The notes: a model not told the origin generated them from the sequence alone. A stretch of 64,000 bases of DNA from Paracoccaceae bacterium (GCA_030148225.1 JASBTX010000038.1:1-64000); one strand, 5' to 3'. Shown: positions 17,607 through 27,628, counted from the first letter of the stretch. Program-made: numbers and translations.

Positions 17607-18347
17607 TTAGGCCGCTTCCCATTCCAGCATCCCGTTGTCGCGGCGCACCAGCCGCAGACGCAGACGCCCGTATTTTCCAGCCGGCAATTCAACCTCTTGT
17701 CCCTCCTGCCGCAGCAGCGCATCCGATATGCTGGCACGTTCGGCCTTGAAGGTCTTGCCCTCGGGCTGCAGCTTTTCCGCCTGATAGAATGCCGGGCGGA
17801 TCAGGGCATAGAGGTTGAGGTGGCGTGCCAGATAATGCAGCGCGATGTCATGGGGGCGGAACCGCGCCGTCACATATTCCTTGGCCGCGTTGACATAGGC
17901 CTCGCGCCCGCGCTCGCTCACGAACAAAAGCGCATGCGCCCCGGTCATGGAATGGACACGTGCCCAGGTCTGATCCACCTCTTCGGTGATGGCCGCCCGC
18001 TCCAGCGCCCGCCCGCCAATGCCCGGCGCCAGCCCATAGCTGGTGATGCCGACAAAGATGATATCGGCATCCGAGGGTACCGACAGGCGGGGGGTAAAGC
18101 GCTCGGTCTCGACCGCGTCATCCTCCAAAAGCAGGAACGGCGTCGCAAGATCAGGCTGAAGGCAGGCACGGATGTGCGATATCGCGCAGCCGACGAAATT
18201 GGGTGAGGCCGTGACCCCCTCGGGAAAGCGGGCCTTCAGCGACAGCCGAGCCGTCATCCGCCGCATGTGATCCGCGCGCAAACGATCAGACGCGCGGCCC
18301 ACAACCACGGTCTCGATCTCGCTCAGGTCAATCGGGAGGTACTGCAC
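17607..18347 (-). CDS. Glycosyltransferase family 25-like protein
   Basis: I take the GTG near 18347, which begins M-QYLPIDLSEIETVVV, as start; a longer frame to 18410 is open. The roughly 246-residue protein has the GT25 pattern: an N-terminal strand followed by R-M-x-x-M, then GCAISHIRAC and the acidic LLLEDDAVE, and later VGITSYG and ALLFVS. GT25 enzymes add galactose or other sugars to LPS or capsule. No other envelope-sugar gene is adjacent, so the acceptor is unknown. Confidence 0.7.
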   Translation of the reverse strand: MQYLPIDLSEIETVVVGRASDRLRADHMRRMTARLSLKARFPEGVTASPNFVGCAISHIRACLQPDLATPFLLLEDDAVETERFTPRLSVPSDADIIFVGITSYGLAPGIGGRALERAAITEEVDQTWARVHSMTGAHALLFVSERGREAYVNAAKEYVTARFRPHDIALHYLARHLNLYALIRPAFYQAEKLQPEGKTFKAERASISDALLRQEGQEVELPAGKYGRLRLRLVRRDNGMLEWEAA

Positions 18348-18498
18348 ATGCCCGCCTGTGTTTTTTCGCAGATTAGCGCAAAAACCGGTCCTGTGCAGCC
18401 CCGGTTTCATGTGCGATCATGCACATAATAGCCGGAAATATGCGTGTTGATCTGCGATTTTCGTTCATTATCCTTGGGAAAAGCCACAGGAGATATGC

Positions 18499-19437
18499 AT
18501 GAGCTGGAACCCTCTTCTTGATCCGCACACGCCAACCGGTGACGCGGTGGATGCCATTGACACGGTCATTGTGCCGCGCGCGCGCGATCTTGGCGGGTTC
18601 GAGGTGCGTCGCGCGCTTCCCGCGCCACAACGCCAGATGGTCGGCCCGTTCATTTTCTTTGATCAGATGGGTCCCGCGGAATTTCTGACGGGGCAGGGGA
18701 TGGACGTGCGCCCGCATCCGCATATCGGTCTGGCAACGGTGACCTATCTCTATCGGGGCAAGGTGCATCACCGCGACAGTCTGGGCACCGATCAGTGGAT
18801 CGAACCCGGCGCGGTCAACTGGATGGTGGCGGGCCACGGGATCACCCATTCCGAACGCACCGATGAAGAGGTCGCCCAGGCGCCGCATTCACTCTTTGGC
18901 ATTCAGACATGGGTCGCCCTGCCGGAAGAGGCCGAGGACCGCGCCGCCGATTTCGTGCATGCCGCCGCCGATCAGCTGCCCTTTCTGGAGGCCGAAGGCA
19001 AATCGGTGCGCCTGATCCTTGGCACGGCATATGGCGCAAAAGCCCCGGTCGAAACGGCGTCCGAGATGTTTTACGCCGACGCTGTTCTGGCACCGGGCAG
19101 CCGCTTGCCCATGCCCGACCAGCACGAAGACCGGGGCGTTTACGTTGTCGAAGGCGATATTGCCGTCGCGGGACAGCAGTTCGGGGCCGGGCAGATGATG
19201 GTTTTCCGTCCCGGTGACGCGATCACGCTGCAGGCGGGCGAAGCGGGTGCGCGGCTGATGCTATTGGGCGGTGAAACGCTAAACGGTCCCCGCTATATCT
19301 GGTGGAATTTCGTAGCCTCGTCACAGGAACGCATCGAAGCCGCCAAAGAGGCATGGCGGCAAGAAGACTGGGCGCATGGGCGGTTTCAGTTGCCGCCGAC
19401 GGATAACCGCGAATTTATCCCGCTGCCCACGCGCTAG
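18499..19437 (+). CDS. Pirin family protein
   Basis: A 312-residue double-cupin protein. The N-terminal cupin shows the metal ligands in HPHIGLATVTYLYRG and the following HHRDSLG, then AVNWMVAGHGITHSER. Bacterial pirins bind Fe or Zn; some have quercetinase-like dioxygenase activity and some bind metabolic enzymes such as pyruvate dehydrogenase. GGAG lies 8 bases upstream of the ATG. It is divergent from the glycosyltransferase gene and seems to be a single-gene unit. Confidence 0.9.
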   Translation: MSWNPLLDPHTPTGDAVDAIDTVIVPRARDLGGFEVRRALPAPQRQMVGPFIFFDQMGPAEFLTGQGMDVRPHPHIGLATVTYLYRGKVHHRDSLGTDQWIEPGAVNWMVAGHGITHSERTDEEVAQAPHSLFGIQTWVALPEEAEDRAADFVHAAADQLPFLEAEGKSVRLILGTAYGAKAPVETASEMFYADAVLAPGSRLPMPDQHEDRGVYVVEGDIAVAGQQFGAGQMMVFRPGDAITLQAGEAGARLMLLGGETLNGPRYIWWNFVASSQERIEAAKEAWRQEDWAHGRFQLPPTDNREFIPLPTR

Positions 19438-19483
19438 CGCGGCCCGGCGGCCCGCCCGGGTTCAGCGCGATCAGTTCAGCCGG

Positions 19484-20248
19484 TCACGATGTGCGCGGGG
19501 TGAACTTAAGCTTGCTCCAGTCCTTCAGCCCAAGGATTCTGGATACGGTGGTAAAGCCATAGCCCTGCTTGATCAGCGCATCCAGCGCCGGGGGCATCGC
19601 CGCGATCGTGGGCCAGTGGATGTCATGGGCCAGCACAATGGCGCCGGGATGGGCCTGCGCCACGATCCGGTTGGCCACAACGCTGACGCCCGGCCGCCGC
19701 CAGTCGGCAGGATCGACCGACCACAGGATCGTCGGCATGCGCCGGTTCGTGGCGACAAAGCTGCGCTGGCTCTGATACAGCGCGCCGTAGGGCGGGCGCA
19801 TCGTGACCGGCATCTTGCCGGTTGTGCGATAGATGATCTCGTTGGTGGCGTCGAGTTCTCTCAGCACCGATTGCTGCCCAAGGCCGGCAAGGTTGGGGTG
19901 CTTGTAGGTGTGATTGCCGATCTCATGGCCTTCGGCGACCATGCGCCGGATAATGTCGGGATAGGCTTTGACCCGCCAGCCGATCACATAGAATGTCGCG
20001 CGAATGCGCCGCGCCTTGAGAATATCCAGGAGCTGCGGCGTGTTCTTGGGGTGCGGCCCGTCATCGAATGTCATCGCGACCCATTTGCGCGAGGCGATGC
20101 CGCGCGTGATCGTGATCGCATCGTTGCCGTTGATATCCTTGGGCAGCCCCGTCTGCGGGGCGGCAATGGCAGGAAGCGCCGGCAACATCAGCCCCCCGGC
20201 GGCAGCACCCGCGCCCAGCACAAGCGAACGGCGTGAGACGTCTTTCAT
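19484..20248 (-). CDS. Secreted polysaccharide deacetylase (NodB domain), Tat signal
   Basis: A 254-residue protein with a Tat-type signal SRRSLVLGAGAAAGG (5-19) and a probable AIA cleavage near 29, so it acts in the periplasm. The NodB domain is complete: TFDDGPHPKN (metal and catalytic Asp), EIGNHTYKHPNL (H-x3-H), RPPYG and the C-terminal VLAHDIHW. Such enzymes remove acetyl groups from peptidoglycan or beta-linked amino sugars. It faces the pirin gene (convergent, 46 bp apart). The leader to 20448 shows nothing else I can name. Confidence 0.9.
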   Translation of the reverse strand: MKDVSRRSLVLGAGAAAGGLMLPALPAIAAPQTGLPKDINGNDAITITRGIASRKWVAMTFDDGPHPKNTPQLLDILKARRIRATFYVIGWRVKAYPDIIRRMVAEGHEIGNHTYKHPNLAGLGQQSVLRELDATNEIIYRTTGKMPVTMRPPYGALYQSQRSFVATNRRMPTILWSVDPADWRRPGVSVVANRIVAQAHPGAIVLAHDIHWPTIAAMPPALDALIKQGYGFTTVSRILGLKDWSKLKFTPRTS

Positions 20249-20448
20249 TCAATCCCCCCATCGAATAAATGTCTTCCTCTCCAATACTATAGGTTGGAAA
20301 ATCGGCAAAAATCACCACTAAATCTTGAGATATCCACAAGATATTTGCCGAAAAGGCGGCGTGGGCCGGAAAATCGCCGTCTCTTCTGGCTTGACCTCCC
20401 GAATGGGACGTCATAAACGACCTCTCACGCACCGACCAAGGTGCCTGC

Positions 20449-20525
20449 GCGGTTGTAGCTCAGTTGGTTAGAGTACCGGCCTGTCACGCCGGGGGTCGCG
20501 GGTTCGAGCCCCGTCAACCGCGCCA
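20449..20525 (+). tRNA. tRNA-Asp (GTC)
   Basis: Cloverleaf with acceptor GCGGTTG/CAACCGC, discriminator G, D-arm TAGCTCAGTTGGTTAGA, anticodon loop CTGTCAC giving GTC, T-arm CGCGGGTTCGAGCCCCG and an encoded CCA (20523-20525). It stands alone. The 241 bp from here to the DUF1127 gene hold no feature I can support. Confidence 0.95.
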
Positions 20526-20766
20526 CTTTCCCCCGATACAGATGATGAACCCGGCGCATTGCCGAAACGCGGCACCACCATGTCTCATCGCGTGATGGAG
20601 GCGGGCTGTGGTGGTTCACCACAGCGCCCCCGCGCGGCGGCTTCACCCGACGCTCAGCGTCTCATGTGATGGCTGCATATCGGGCATGCCGAAACGGCAT
20701 TTGAACACCCGGGATGGCGGGTCTAGATGCGGATTACACCGCAAATTCATGTTGAGGATTGTTCAG

Positions 20767-20985
20767 ATGGCCAGCTACGAAATCGCCCGCCCCGCCCCCT
20801 TTGGCGCTATCACCATCCACCGCGTGGTTTCTCGCATTGACGCGTCGCTCCGCTCGCTGCGCCTCTGGAATGGCGCCCGCCGCACGCGGAACGCGATGTC
20901 GGCCCTCTCGCCCGAACTGCTCGAAGATATCGGTTTCATGGCCGATTCCGACGCCCGGGCCATGTTCCGCCGGATCGAGGACTGA
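20767..20985 (+). CDS. DUF1127-like small protein
   Basis: Seventy-two residues beginning MASYEIARPAPFGA and ending with ALSPELLEDIGF and an R/D-rich tail. The L-S-x-x-x-L-x-D-I-G motif marks the DUF1127 (YjiS-like) family of short Arg-rich proteins, some of which bind RNA and affect phosphate and carbon metabolism in alphaproteobacteria. GAGG lies about 10 bases before the chosen ATG; longer in-frame starts to 20608 have no ribosome site. It is convergent with the dipeptidase, 4 bp apart. Confidence 0.75.
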   Translation: MASYEIARPAPFGAITIHRVVSRIDASLRSLRLWNGARRTRNAMSALSPELLEDIGFMADSDARAMFRRIED

Positions 20986-20989
20986 CCCC

Positions 20990-22360
20990 TCAGGTCATTT
21001 CAGCAAGGATGCGCGCCCAGCTGCGCGTCCCCTTGTGAAAGCTTTCGAGGTCGTATTTTTCGTTGGGTGAATGGATCTGGTCGTCATCGCGGCCAAATCC
21101 GATCAACATCGAATCCATGTCCAGTATGGTCTTGAAATAGCCCGCGATCGGGATCGACCCGCCGCAGCCGACAAAGGCCGCCGGCGACGGCCACTCATCC
21201 GACAGCGCCTTGCGTGCCTGCTCAAAGGCGGGGTGATCCGTTGCCATCTGGCTGGCCGGGCCTGCACCATGGGTGGTGAAACTGACCTTGCAGTCCGCCG
21301 GCAGCGCGTCGGTGACGTATTTCTGGAAACTGTCACGGATGGCGATGGCGTCCTGCGTACCCACAAGGCGAAAGCTGATCTTGGCGCTGGCCTGCGACGG
21401 CAATACCGTCTTGAACCCTTCGCCCGTATACCCGCCCCAGATGCCGTTGACATCGCAGGTCGGGCGCGACCAGATCATCTCGAGCGCGCTATAGGCCTGT
21501 TCCCCGGCCGGTTCCGACAGGCCCACCGGGCCCAGAAACTCGGCCGCTGAAAATCCCAACCCTTCCCACTGGCGCTGTATTTCCGGGGGCAGGTCGGGCA
21601 CCCCGACATAGAAACCGGGCAGGGTGATGCGCCCGGTATCGTCGTGCAGTCCGGCAATGATGCGCGACAGCACCCGGACAGGGTTCATTGCCACGCCGCC
21701 GAACATGCCCGAATGCAGATCGATATCGGGGCCGGTGATCGTCACCTCCTGCTGCAGCATGCCCCGCAACATGGTCACGATGCCCGGTGTCGTGTCGTCA
21801 AACATGCCCGTGTCGCAGATCAGCGCGATATCGGCCTTCAGCTCCTTGGCGTTCTCTTCCATGAACGGCACCAGCGACGGCGAGCCCGATTCCTCTTCAC
21901 CTTCGAAAAACAGCGTGATCCTGCAGGGCAGGGTGCCATGCACCGCCTTCCAGGCGCGGCAGGCCTCGACAAAGGTCATCATCTGTCCCTTGTCATCCGC
22001 CGCGCCGCGCCCCCGGATGACCTTGCCTGCTGGCGTGTCCTGCAATTCCGGCTCGAAGGGTGGCCGGTCCCAAAGCGCGAGCGGGTCGGCGGGCTGCACA
22101 TCATAATGTCCGTAGAAAAGGATATGCGGCCCGGGACCGTCAGCATGAGCAATTACCATCGGATGGCCTTGGGTCGGGCGTTTTTCCGCCGCGAACCCCA
22201 TGGATATCAGATCCCCGACCAGCCAGTCCGCCGCCGCGTCGCAATCGCCCGCATAGGCCGGATCGGTCGATATCGACGGAATGCGCAAAAGCTGCATCAG
22301 CCGCGCGGTCGCGGCAGGCATATCGGTGTCGATTCGGTTCAGAACGTCGTTCAGATTCAT
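20990..22360 (-). CDS. M20/M25/M40-family dipeptidase
   Basis: About 456 residues. Cocatalytic dizinc ligands and catalytic residues are visible: FYGHYDVQP (His and Asp), GAADDKGQM (bridging Asp), FEGEEESGSP (catalytic Glu and ligand Glu) and LICDTGMF. Members of this CNDP/PepV-like branch cleave dipeptides such as Xaa-His in the cytoplasm. ATG 22360 is chosen; an upstream GTG at 22387 would add nine residues. The dimerisation lid domain (about 200-320) is intact. Confidence 0.9.
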   Translation of the reverse strand: MNLNDVLNRIDTDMPAATARLMQLLRIPSISTDPAYAGDCDAAADWLVGDLISMGFAAEKRPTQGHPMVIAHADGPGPHILFYGHYDVQPADPLALWDRPPFEPELQDTPAGKVIRGRGAADDKGQMMTFVEACRAWKAVHGTLPCRITLFFEGEEESGSPSLVPFMEENAKELKADIALICDTGMFDDTTPGIVTMLRGMLQQEVTITGPDIDLHSGMFGGVAMNPVRVLSRIIAGLHDDTGRITLPGFYVGVPDLPPEIQRQWEGLGFSAAEFLGPVGLSEPAGEQAYSALEMIWSRPTCDVNGIWGGYTGEGFKTVLPSQASAKISFRLVGTQDAIAIRDSFQKYVTDALPADCKVSFTTHGAGPASQMATDHPAFEQARKALSDEWPSPAAFVGCGGSIPIAGYFKTILDMDSMLIGFGRDDDQIHSPNEKYDLESFHKGTRSWARILAEMT

Positions 22361-22472
22361 CTCTTGGCCCCGGGGATGTGAGTTCACGAATGTGTAGCAG
22401 CCGAAAATCAGAGTGGAAAGCAGGACGTTAGCCCGCTAACATATTCGCAACGTTACCTGGACGGACTGAATA

Positions 22473-23042
22473 ATGCGCGCATTCCTGATGATTGCCCTGA
22501 TGCTGGCGACACCCGTATTTGCCCAGCCCTACACCACCAAAGAGGTGCGTAAGGGGCTGGTGCGCAATGACAAGGCCGAGATCACTATCCTGCTGCCGGA
22601 ATATTTCGAGGGGCAGAATATCGACGCGCTGACCGCAGCCTTCAGCCAGCAGCCCTATTTCGGGGCCGTGGCCGTGACGCTGGATGAAAACCTGACATCG
22701 AATGCCAATACGCTGGTGGGTAACCACCACTCTATCGAGGCCGCGAACAAGGCGGCGCTGGCGCTCTGTAACAAGGCGCGCGCATCAGGCAGCCGCAAAT
22801 GCCAGATCGCCGTCGAGATCAGACCGGCGAAATCCTCGGGTGCGCCCGTGGCGCTCAGCCTGTCGGCGACCGACATATTCTACAAGGAGTTCCGCCGTGC
22901 CAAAGCGCCCAAGGCGCTGGCGACCTCGGCCTCGACCGGCAAGATCGGGCTGGGTTTCGGCGAGGCGGCAGAACATGACGCCCTGGCCGCCTGCGCGCAG
23001 GCCTCGGGCGCCGAGGATTGTTTGATCTCAATACTGAATTAA
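22473..23042 (+). CDS. Secreted hypothetical protein with two paired-cysteine motifs
   Basis: A 189-residue protein with a Sec signal peptide (MRAFLMIALMLATPVFA, cleavage after FA near 17). Two similar A-A-L-x-x-C-(7-9)-x-C blocks follow: ALALCNKARASGSRKCQI and ALAACAQASGAEDCLISI. This resembles DUF4189-type periplasmic proteins with disulfide-linked repeats. I infer a periplasmic role but no activity. It precedes hemA by 81 bp on the same strand and may share its transcript. Confidence 0.7.
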   Translation: MRAFLMIALMLATPVFAQPYTTKEVRKGLVRNDKAEITILLPEYFEGQNIDALTAAFSQQPYFGAVAVTLDENLTSNANTLVGNHHSIEAANKAALALCNKARASGSRKCQIAVEIRPAKSSGAPVALSLSATDIFYKEFRRAKAPKALATSASTGKIGLGFGEAAEHDALAACAQASGAEDCLISILN

Positions 23043-23123
23043 CGTTTTGCTGCGTCGATTTGGACCGTGGAATCGTCGCCGCAACCCGCTAAGAAGGGAC
23101 AACGCCAAATTTACGGATCGGAG

Positions 23124-24356
23124 ATGGAATTGACCAAATATGACGAGGCCGTAGACAGCGCATTGCAGGCGCTTCATGATGAAGGCCGGTATCGGACCTT
23201 TATCGATATCAAACGTGAAAAGGGGCATTTCCCCAATGCTGTCTGGACGGATGAGGATGGCCGCGAGCGGCCCGTAACTGTCTGGTGCGGCAACGATTAT
23301 CTGGGCATGGGCCAGCATCCCGAGGTTCTGGCCGCGATGCATGAGGCGATCGATGCGGTCGGCGCCGGCTCGGGCGGGACGCGCAACATTTCCGGCACGA
23401 CATCTTATCACGCCGCGCTCGAGGCCGAGATTGCCGATCTGCACGGCAAGGAGGCGGGGCTCGTCTTCACCTCTGCCTATATCGCCAACGAGGCGACGCT
23501 GTCGACGCTGCCGCGAATCTTCAGGGACCTCGTTATCGTTTCCGACGAGCTGAACCATGCCAGCATGATCGAGGGCATCCGCCACGGCAATTGCGAAAAG
23601 CACATCTTCCGCCATAACGATCTGGACCATCTGCGCGAGATCCTGAGCGGGATCACGCCCGGACGTCCCATCGTGATCGCCTTTGAATCGGTCTATTCGA
23701 TGGATGGCGATTTTGGTCCGATTGCCGAGATTTGCGATCTGGCCGATGAATTTGGCGCGCTGACCTATATCGACGAGGTGCATGCCGTGGGCATGTATGG
23801 CCCGCGTGGCGGCGGTGTGACCGAACAACTCGGCATCGCCCATCGCATCGACATCATCAACGGCACCTTTGCCAAGGCGTTCGGTGTCATGGGCGGCTAT
23901 GTCACCGCCTCGGCCCGGCTGGTCGATGCCATCCGGTCCTACGCGCCGGGCTTCATCTTTACCACGTCTCTGCCACCGGCGGTGGCGGCGGCGGCCACGG
24001 CCTCGGTCCGGCATCTCAAGGTTAACCAGGGCCTGCGCGACCTGCAGCAGGAGCGGGCACGTCACCTCAAGATGCGCCTGCGCGCCATCGGTCTGCCCTT
24101 TATCGATCACGGCACCCATATCGTGCCGGTCCATGTCGGCGATCCGGTCAAATGCAAGATGCTTTCGGATCTGCTGCTGGAGGAGCATGGCGTCTATGTC
24201 CAGCCGATCAATTTCCCGACCGTTCCGCGCGGGACCGAGCGGCTGCGTTTCACGCCGTCGCCTGTCCACAGCCTGTCGATGATTGATGACCTTGTGACCG
24301 CGCTGAACGGGCTGTGGCTGCGCTGTGCGCTGAATCACGCCGAGCTAACCGGCTGA
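23124..24356 (+). CDS. hemA: 5-aminolevulinate synthase (Shemin pathway)
   Basis: Condenses glycine and succinyl-CoA to ALA, the first step of haem and tetrapyrrole synthesis in alphaproteobacteria. The 410 residues from ATG 23124 include [63 protein letters not shown] and the PLP lysine K251 in [12 protein letters not shown]. The longer frame to 23067 adds residues unlike the family. GATCGGAG stands just upstream. The order of signature blocks is complete and the length is standard. Confidence 0.95.
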   Translation: MELTKYDEAVDSALQALHDEGRYRTFIDIKREKGHFPNAVWTDEDGRERPVTVWCGNDYLGMGQHPEVLAAMHEAIDAVGAGSGGTRNISGTTSYHAALEAEIADLHGKEAGLVFTSAYIANEATLSTLPRIFRDLVIVSDELNHASMIEGIRHGNCEKHIFRHNDLDHLREILSGITPGRPIVIAFESVYSMDGDFGPIAEICDLADEFGALTYIDEVHAVGMYGPRGGGVTEQLGIAHRIDIINGTFAKAFGVMGGYVTASARLVDAIRSYAPGFIFTTSLPPAVAAAATASVRHLKVNQGLRDLQQERARHLKMRLRAIGLPFIDHGTHIVPVHVGDPVKCKMLSDLLLEEHGVYVQPINFPTVPRGTERLRFTPSPVHSLSMIDDLVTALNGLWLRCALNHAELTG

Positions 24357-24459
24357 AAAGCAATTGAGTCTCCACAATAATTGTGGCCTGTGATAAATGT
24401 TGCAGTGCCGGTAACGTGGTGAGTCGCCGGTGTGGATAAAATGGAATGATGGGGACGTG

Positions 24460-25713
24460 ATGATTCGGCGCAAATCATCACCTAAAGCTGCGGAAAAATC
24501 CGAACCCAGAGGGTTTGACGATTTCGAATTGCAGCTTGGGGACATTCTGAGGGGCGAGCGTGCGACGCTGGGCAAGTCCCTGCTGGATGTTCAGCGTGAC
24601 CTGCGCATCAAGGCCTCGGTCATTGCCGCCATCGAACAATGCGACCTGAAAGCCTTTGAAACCAAAGGATTTGTTGCCGGTTACGTCCGCTCTTATGCGC
24701 GCTATCTGGGCATGGATCCGGACTGGGCGCTGGACAAGTTCCGCAACGAAACCAAATTCGCCAATATTTCGGGCCTGTCGCGCCGGGCCCAGGACGAGGC
24801 GCAATCGCGCAGCACCCCCAAGGATCGCCGTCCCATCGCCGGACCGCTGGATCTGTCTGTGCCGAAATATGGCGTGAGCAAGGGCGCGATCCCGGATCGC
24901 GGCTCACCCATCGTGCCGGTGGGCGAGGCGCTCTTGTCGCGGGTCGAACCCGGCGCGCTCGGCTCGATCCTCGTGCTCTTCGTGCTGATCGGGGCGCTGG
25001 GCTTTGGCGGGTTTACCGTGTTCAAGCAGGTCCAGCAGGTCACCTTTGTGCCTGTTGAGCAGGCGCCCGAGATCGTGGCAGAGCTTGATCCCGTTGCCGC
25101 CGCCGCCGAATTCACGCCGCTGGGCAGCGAGGATACGCTGGCCGCCGGCACGTTCAGCGGCCCGTCCATCGAAACGCTGGACCGCCTCTACCGGCCCGAG
25201 GCGCTGGACACGCCCGTCCTGACAAAACGCGACGGGCCGATTGCCGCGCTCAACCCGGATCGTGTCGGTGCCCTCGCACCCGAGCCCGAGGTGATCGTCC
25301 AGCCTTCGGATATTGAGGTGGCGGTTGCCGAACCTGAGCCTACGGTCAAGGTTCTCAAGGATGACGCGCCCGAAGTTGCCGTACTGGCGGTGCGCCCGGC
25401 ATGGGTGCAGGTCCGCAGCGCCGAGGGGACGGTTCTCTTTGAGAAAATCCTGTCCCCGGGCGAGCAATATGTACCCCCGAAAACCGCCAATGCGCCGCTG
25501 ATCAGGGTGGGTGAATCCGGTGCGGTCTATTTCTCGGTCGGTGGCGCGCCATATGGCCCTGTCGGGGAACGCGGGCAGGTCACGTCGAATATCGCGCTCT
25601 CTGCCGAAAACCTGACCAGCAGCTATCCCGTGGCCAATCTGGATGCCGATCCCGACCTTGCCGTCGCCATCGCCGTGGCCCAGGCCACCGCGGCCGTCGG
25701 CGTGACAGAGTAG
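24460..25713 (+). CDS. RodZ-like helix-turn-helix membrane protein
   Basis: About 417 residues. An N-terminal HTH (LGDILRGERATLGKSLLDVQ through YVRSYARYLGMD) resembles the RodZ cytoplasmic domain that binds MreB. One membrane segment follows near 170-190 (LGSILVLFVLIGALGFGGF), then a Pro/Glu-rich periplasmic stretch and a C-terminal DUF4115-like beta domain (VRPAWVQVRSAEGTVLFEK). RodZ organises the cell-shape complex. GGGGACG lies upstream of ATG 24460. It is located two genes before ispG, a frequent gene order. Confidence 0.85.
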   Translation: MIRRKSSPKAAEKSEPRGFDDFELQLGDILRGERATLGKSLLDVQRDLRIKASVIAAIEQCDLKAFETKGFVAGYVRSYARYLGMDPDWALDKFRNETKFANISGLSRRAQDEAQSRSTPKDRRPIAGPLDLSVPKYGVSKGAIPDRGSPIVPVGEALLSRVEPGALGSILVLFVLIGALGFGGFTVFKQVQQVTFVPVEQAPEIVAELDPVAAAAEFTPLGSEDTLAAGTFSGPSIETLDRLYRPEALDTPVLTKRDGPIAALNPDRVGALAPEPEVIVQPSDIEVAVAEPEPTVKVLKDDAPEVAVLAVRPAWVQVRSAEGTVLFEKILSPGEQYVPPKTANAPLIRVGESGAVYFSVGGAPYGPVGERGQVTSNIALSAENLTSSYPVANLDADPDLAVAIAVAQATAAVGVTE

Positions 25714-26157
25714 CGCCCGACCGCTTTGCCGATGCGGGGCTGTGGCCCGCCGCAGACACCACTATCTATGCAGAAAACCCACCCGGCGCTGCATGATGAT
25801 GCAACGGCGTGTCGGCACCGGCGACCGGCGCGAAATCTCGTGATGTGACTTGCTGGAATGGCGGGCCCGCCGATGCGGTGGGTGCCCAAACGGGGGATTG
25901 TCCCCCGCGTGGCCTGATCAGTCCGTCTGTTGGGCGTCCCGACCGGGGTTGTTACCCCCGTATTGCGTCAGGACATGTGCCGCGATGTGAGCTCGGTCAG
26001 GGTTATCGGCGAGGGTGGTTAAGCGCGGGTAAAGGGGGCGAGCGGTGGGGTAGCGGTTGTCCTGTCACAAAGCTGGTGAGGTCTGCAGGGAGATGGGTAG
26101 AGGCGCATGCGTTCGACCCGAAGCATCCACCACCCTTCCAGAACGTCAATTGCGATC
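25714..26157. other. Gene-free stretch with two similar GC hairpins
   Basis: I see no gene here. CGGGGGA-TTG-TCCCCCG (25891-25907) and CGGGG-TTGTTA-CCCCG (25944-25960) are two related hairpins 36 bp apart. Neither has a T-run, so they could be terminators, RNA structures or repeats. The remainder is GC-rich and unremarkable. Confidence 0.4.
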
Positions 26158-26470
26158 TCAGGCGCCGTCATTGCAGGCAGGGGTGAAAATATCGCCGTTC
26201 AGAGCAACAACTATTTCATCGCCGCCAATATTGGCGATTCCCGTACAACCCAGACTTCCGGAGGTAATCCGACGCAACTGTTCTGTCGCGCTTTCCCCAG
26301 CACAGGTAGCGTCCCGCGTTGGCAGTCCAGTGATATCAAAGCCGTTAAAGCGAGTGGCCACAGGTGTAAACAGACACCGCCCCGACGCCGCCCTGGCCGG
26401 CGTCGGCACAGTGATGGCGGCGACAGCAGGGCCGGATTGCATTGTCACCGCCGCGCGGAAACTTTAATGA
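26158..26470 (-). pseudogene. Decayed paralogue of the PqqD/four-cysteine protein
   Basis: The open part (GTG 26448 to 26158, 96 codons) reads PAVAAITVPTPARAASGRC and then cysteines in RDATCAGESAT, SLGC and TPAC. It matches the tail of the intact protein at 27671-28267 (PGVVAITVPRAVRAASGVC, IDATCLGGSAT, two later Cys). The PqqD domain is missing. A stop precedes the open part, but a neighbouring frame continues a basic leader ([13 protein letters not shown]), so a frameshift plus truncation by the ispG 5' end is likely. A short intact secreted protein is the alternative. Confidence 0.55.
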
Positions 26471-26506
26471 GGGCGCGAAGCCCAGCACGCAGGATCGCCG
26501 CGCCCC

Positions 26507-27628
26507 ATGTCACTCAACCCCGTCCGCCCGTGGCGCAACATTTACCGCCGCACGTCCCGCCAGATCATGGTCGGGCCGGTCCCCGTGGGGGGGGACGCGC
26601 CGATTGCCGTGCAGACCATGACCAACACGCTGACCACCGATATCGCCGCCACCGTGGCACAGGTGCAGGCCGCCGCCGAGGCCGGGGCGGATATCGTGCG
26701 TGTCTCGGTCCCCGACGAAGCCTCGTCAAAAGCGCTGAAAGAGATCACCGCCGAAAGCCCGGTGCCCATCGTCGCCGACATTCATTTCCACTATCGCCGG
26801 GGGATCGAGGCCGCCGAGGCAGGCGCGGCCTGCCTGCGCATCAACCCCGGCAATATCGGCGCCGAGGACCGGGTGCGCGAGGTGATCGCCGCCGCCCGCG
26901 ATCATGGCTGCTCGATCCGGATCGGGGTCAATGCCGGATCGCTGGAAAAGCATCTACTGGACAAATATGGCGAGCCTTGCCCCGAGGCGATGGTCGAAAG
27001 CGGGCTGGAGCATATCCGTATCCTCGAGGATAACGATTTTCACGAATTCAAGATCAGCGTGAAGGCGTCGGATGTGTTTCTGGCGGCGGCGGCCTATCAG
27101 GGCATCGCCGAGGCCACGGACGCGCCGATCCACCTCGGGATAACCGAGGCCGGCGGCCTGACCTCGGGCACGATCAAGTCGGCTATCGGGCTGGGCAACC
27201 TCCTCTGGATGGGGATCGGCGACACGATCCGCGTCTCGCTTTCGGCCGATCCGGTCGAAGAGGTGAAAGTGGGATATGAAATCCTGAAATCGCTGGGGCT
27301 GCGCCACCGGGGCGTCAACATCATCTCGTGCCCGTCCTGCGCGCGGCAGGGGTTTGACGTGATCCGGACGGTGGAAAAGCTCGAGGAACGGCTGGCCCAT
27401 ATCAAAACGCCGATGAGCCTCTCGATCATCGGCTGCGTCGTCAACGGCCCGGGCGAGGCGCTGATGACCGATATCGGCTTTACCGGCGGCGGGGCCGGGT
27501 CGGGCATGGTTTATCTGGCGGGCAAAACCAGCCACAAGATGTCCAACGACCAGATGGTCGATCACATCGTCGGGCTGGTCGAAGAGCGGGCCGACAAACT
27601 GGCGGCGGCAGAGGTGGCGGCGGGGTGA
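26507..27628 (+). CDS. ispG: (E)-4-hydroxy-3-methylbut-2-enyl-diphosphate synthase
   Basis: Converts MEcPP to HMBPP in the MEP isoprenoid pathway, using a 4Fe-4S cluster. The 373 residues show the TIM-barrel start [37 protein letters not shown], and the cluster cysteines in [13 protein letters not shown] and [12 protein letters not shown]. The length and the C-terminal redox domain are normal. The ATG at 26507 has no strong Shine-Dalgarno. It lies between two copies of the PqqD/four-cysteine family, both on the opposite strand. Confidence 0.96.
   Translation: MSLNPVRPWRNIYRRTSRQIMVGPVPVGGDAPIAVQTMTNTLTTDIAATVAQVQAAAEAGADIVRVSVPDEASSKALKEITAESPVPIVADIHFHYRRGIEAAEAGAACLRINPGNIGAEDRVREVIAAARDHGCSIRIGVNAGSLEKHLLDKYGEPCPEAMVESGLEHIRILEDNDFHEFKISVKASDVFLAAAAYQGIAEATDAPIHLGITEAGGLTSGTIKSAIGLGNLLWMGIGDTIRVSLSADPVEEVKVGYEILKSLGLRHRGVNIISCPSCARQGFDVIRTVEKLEERLAHIKTPMSLSIIGCVVNGPGEALMTDIGFTGGGAGSGMVYLAGKTSHKMSNDQMVDHIVGLVEERADKLAAAEVAAG

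Noticed and set aside
16930-17610. Two 98-118 codon frames in the gene-free island
   Set aside because: No ribosome site, no motif and mixed composition; not supportable as genes.
26107-27033. 308-codon plus-strand frame overlapping the ispG start
   Set aside because: It overlaps ispG in another frame and becomes R/G/D-rich; ispG has full catalytic motifs.
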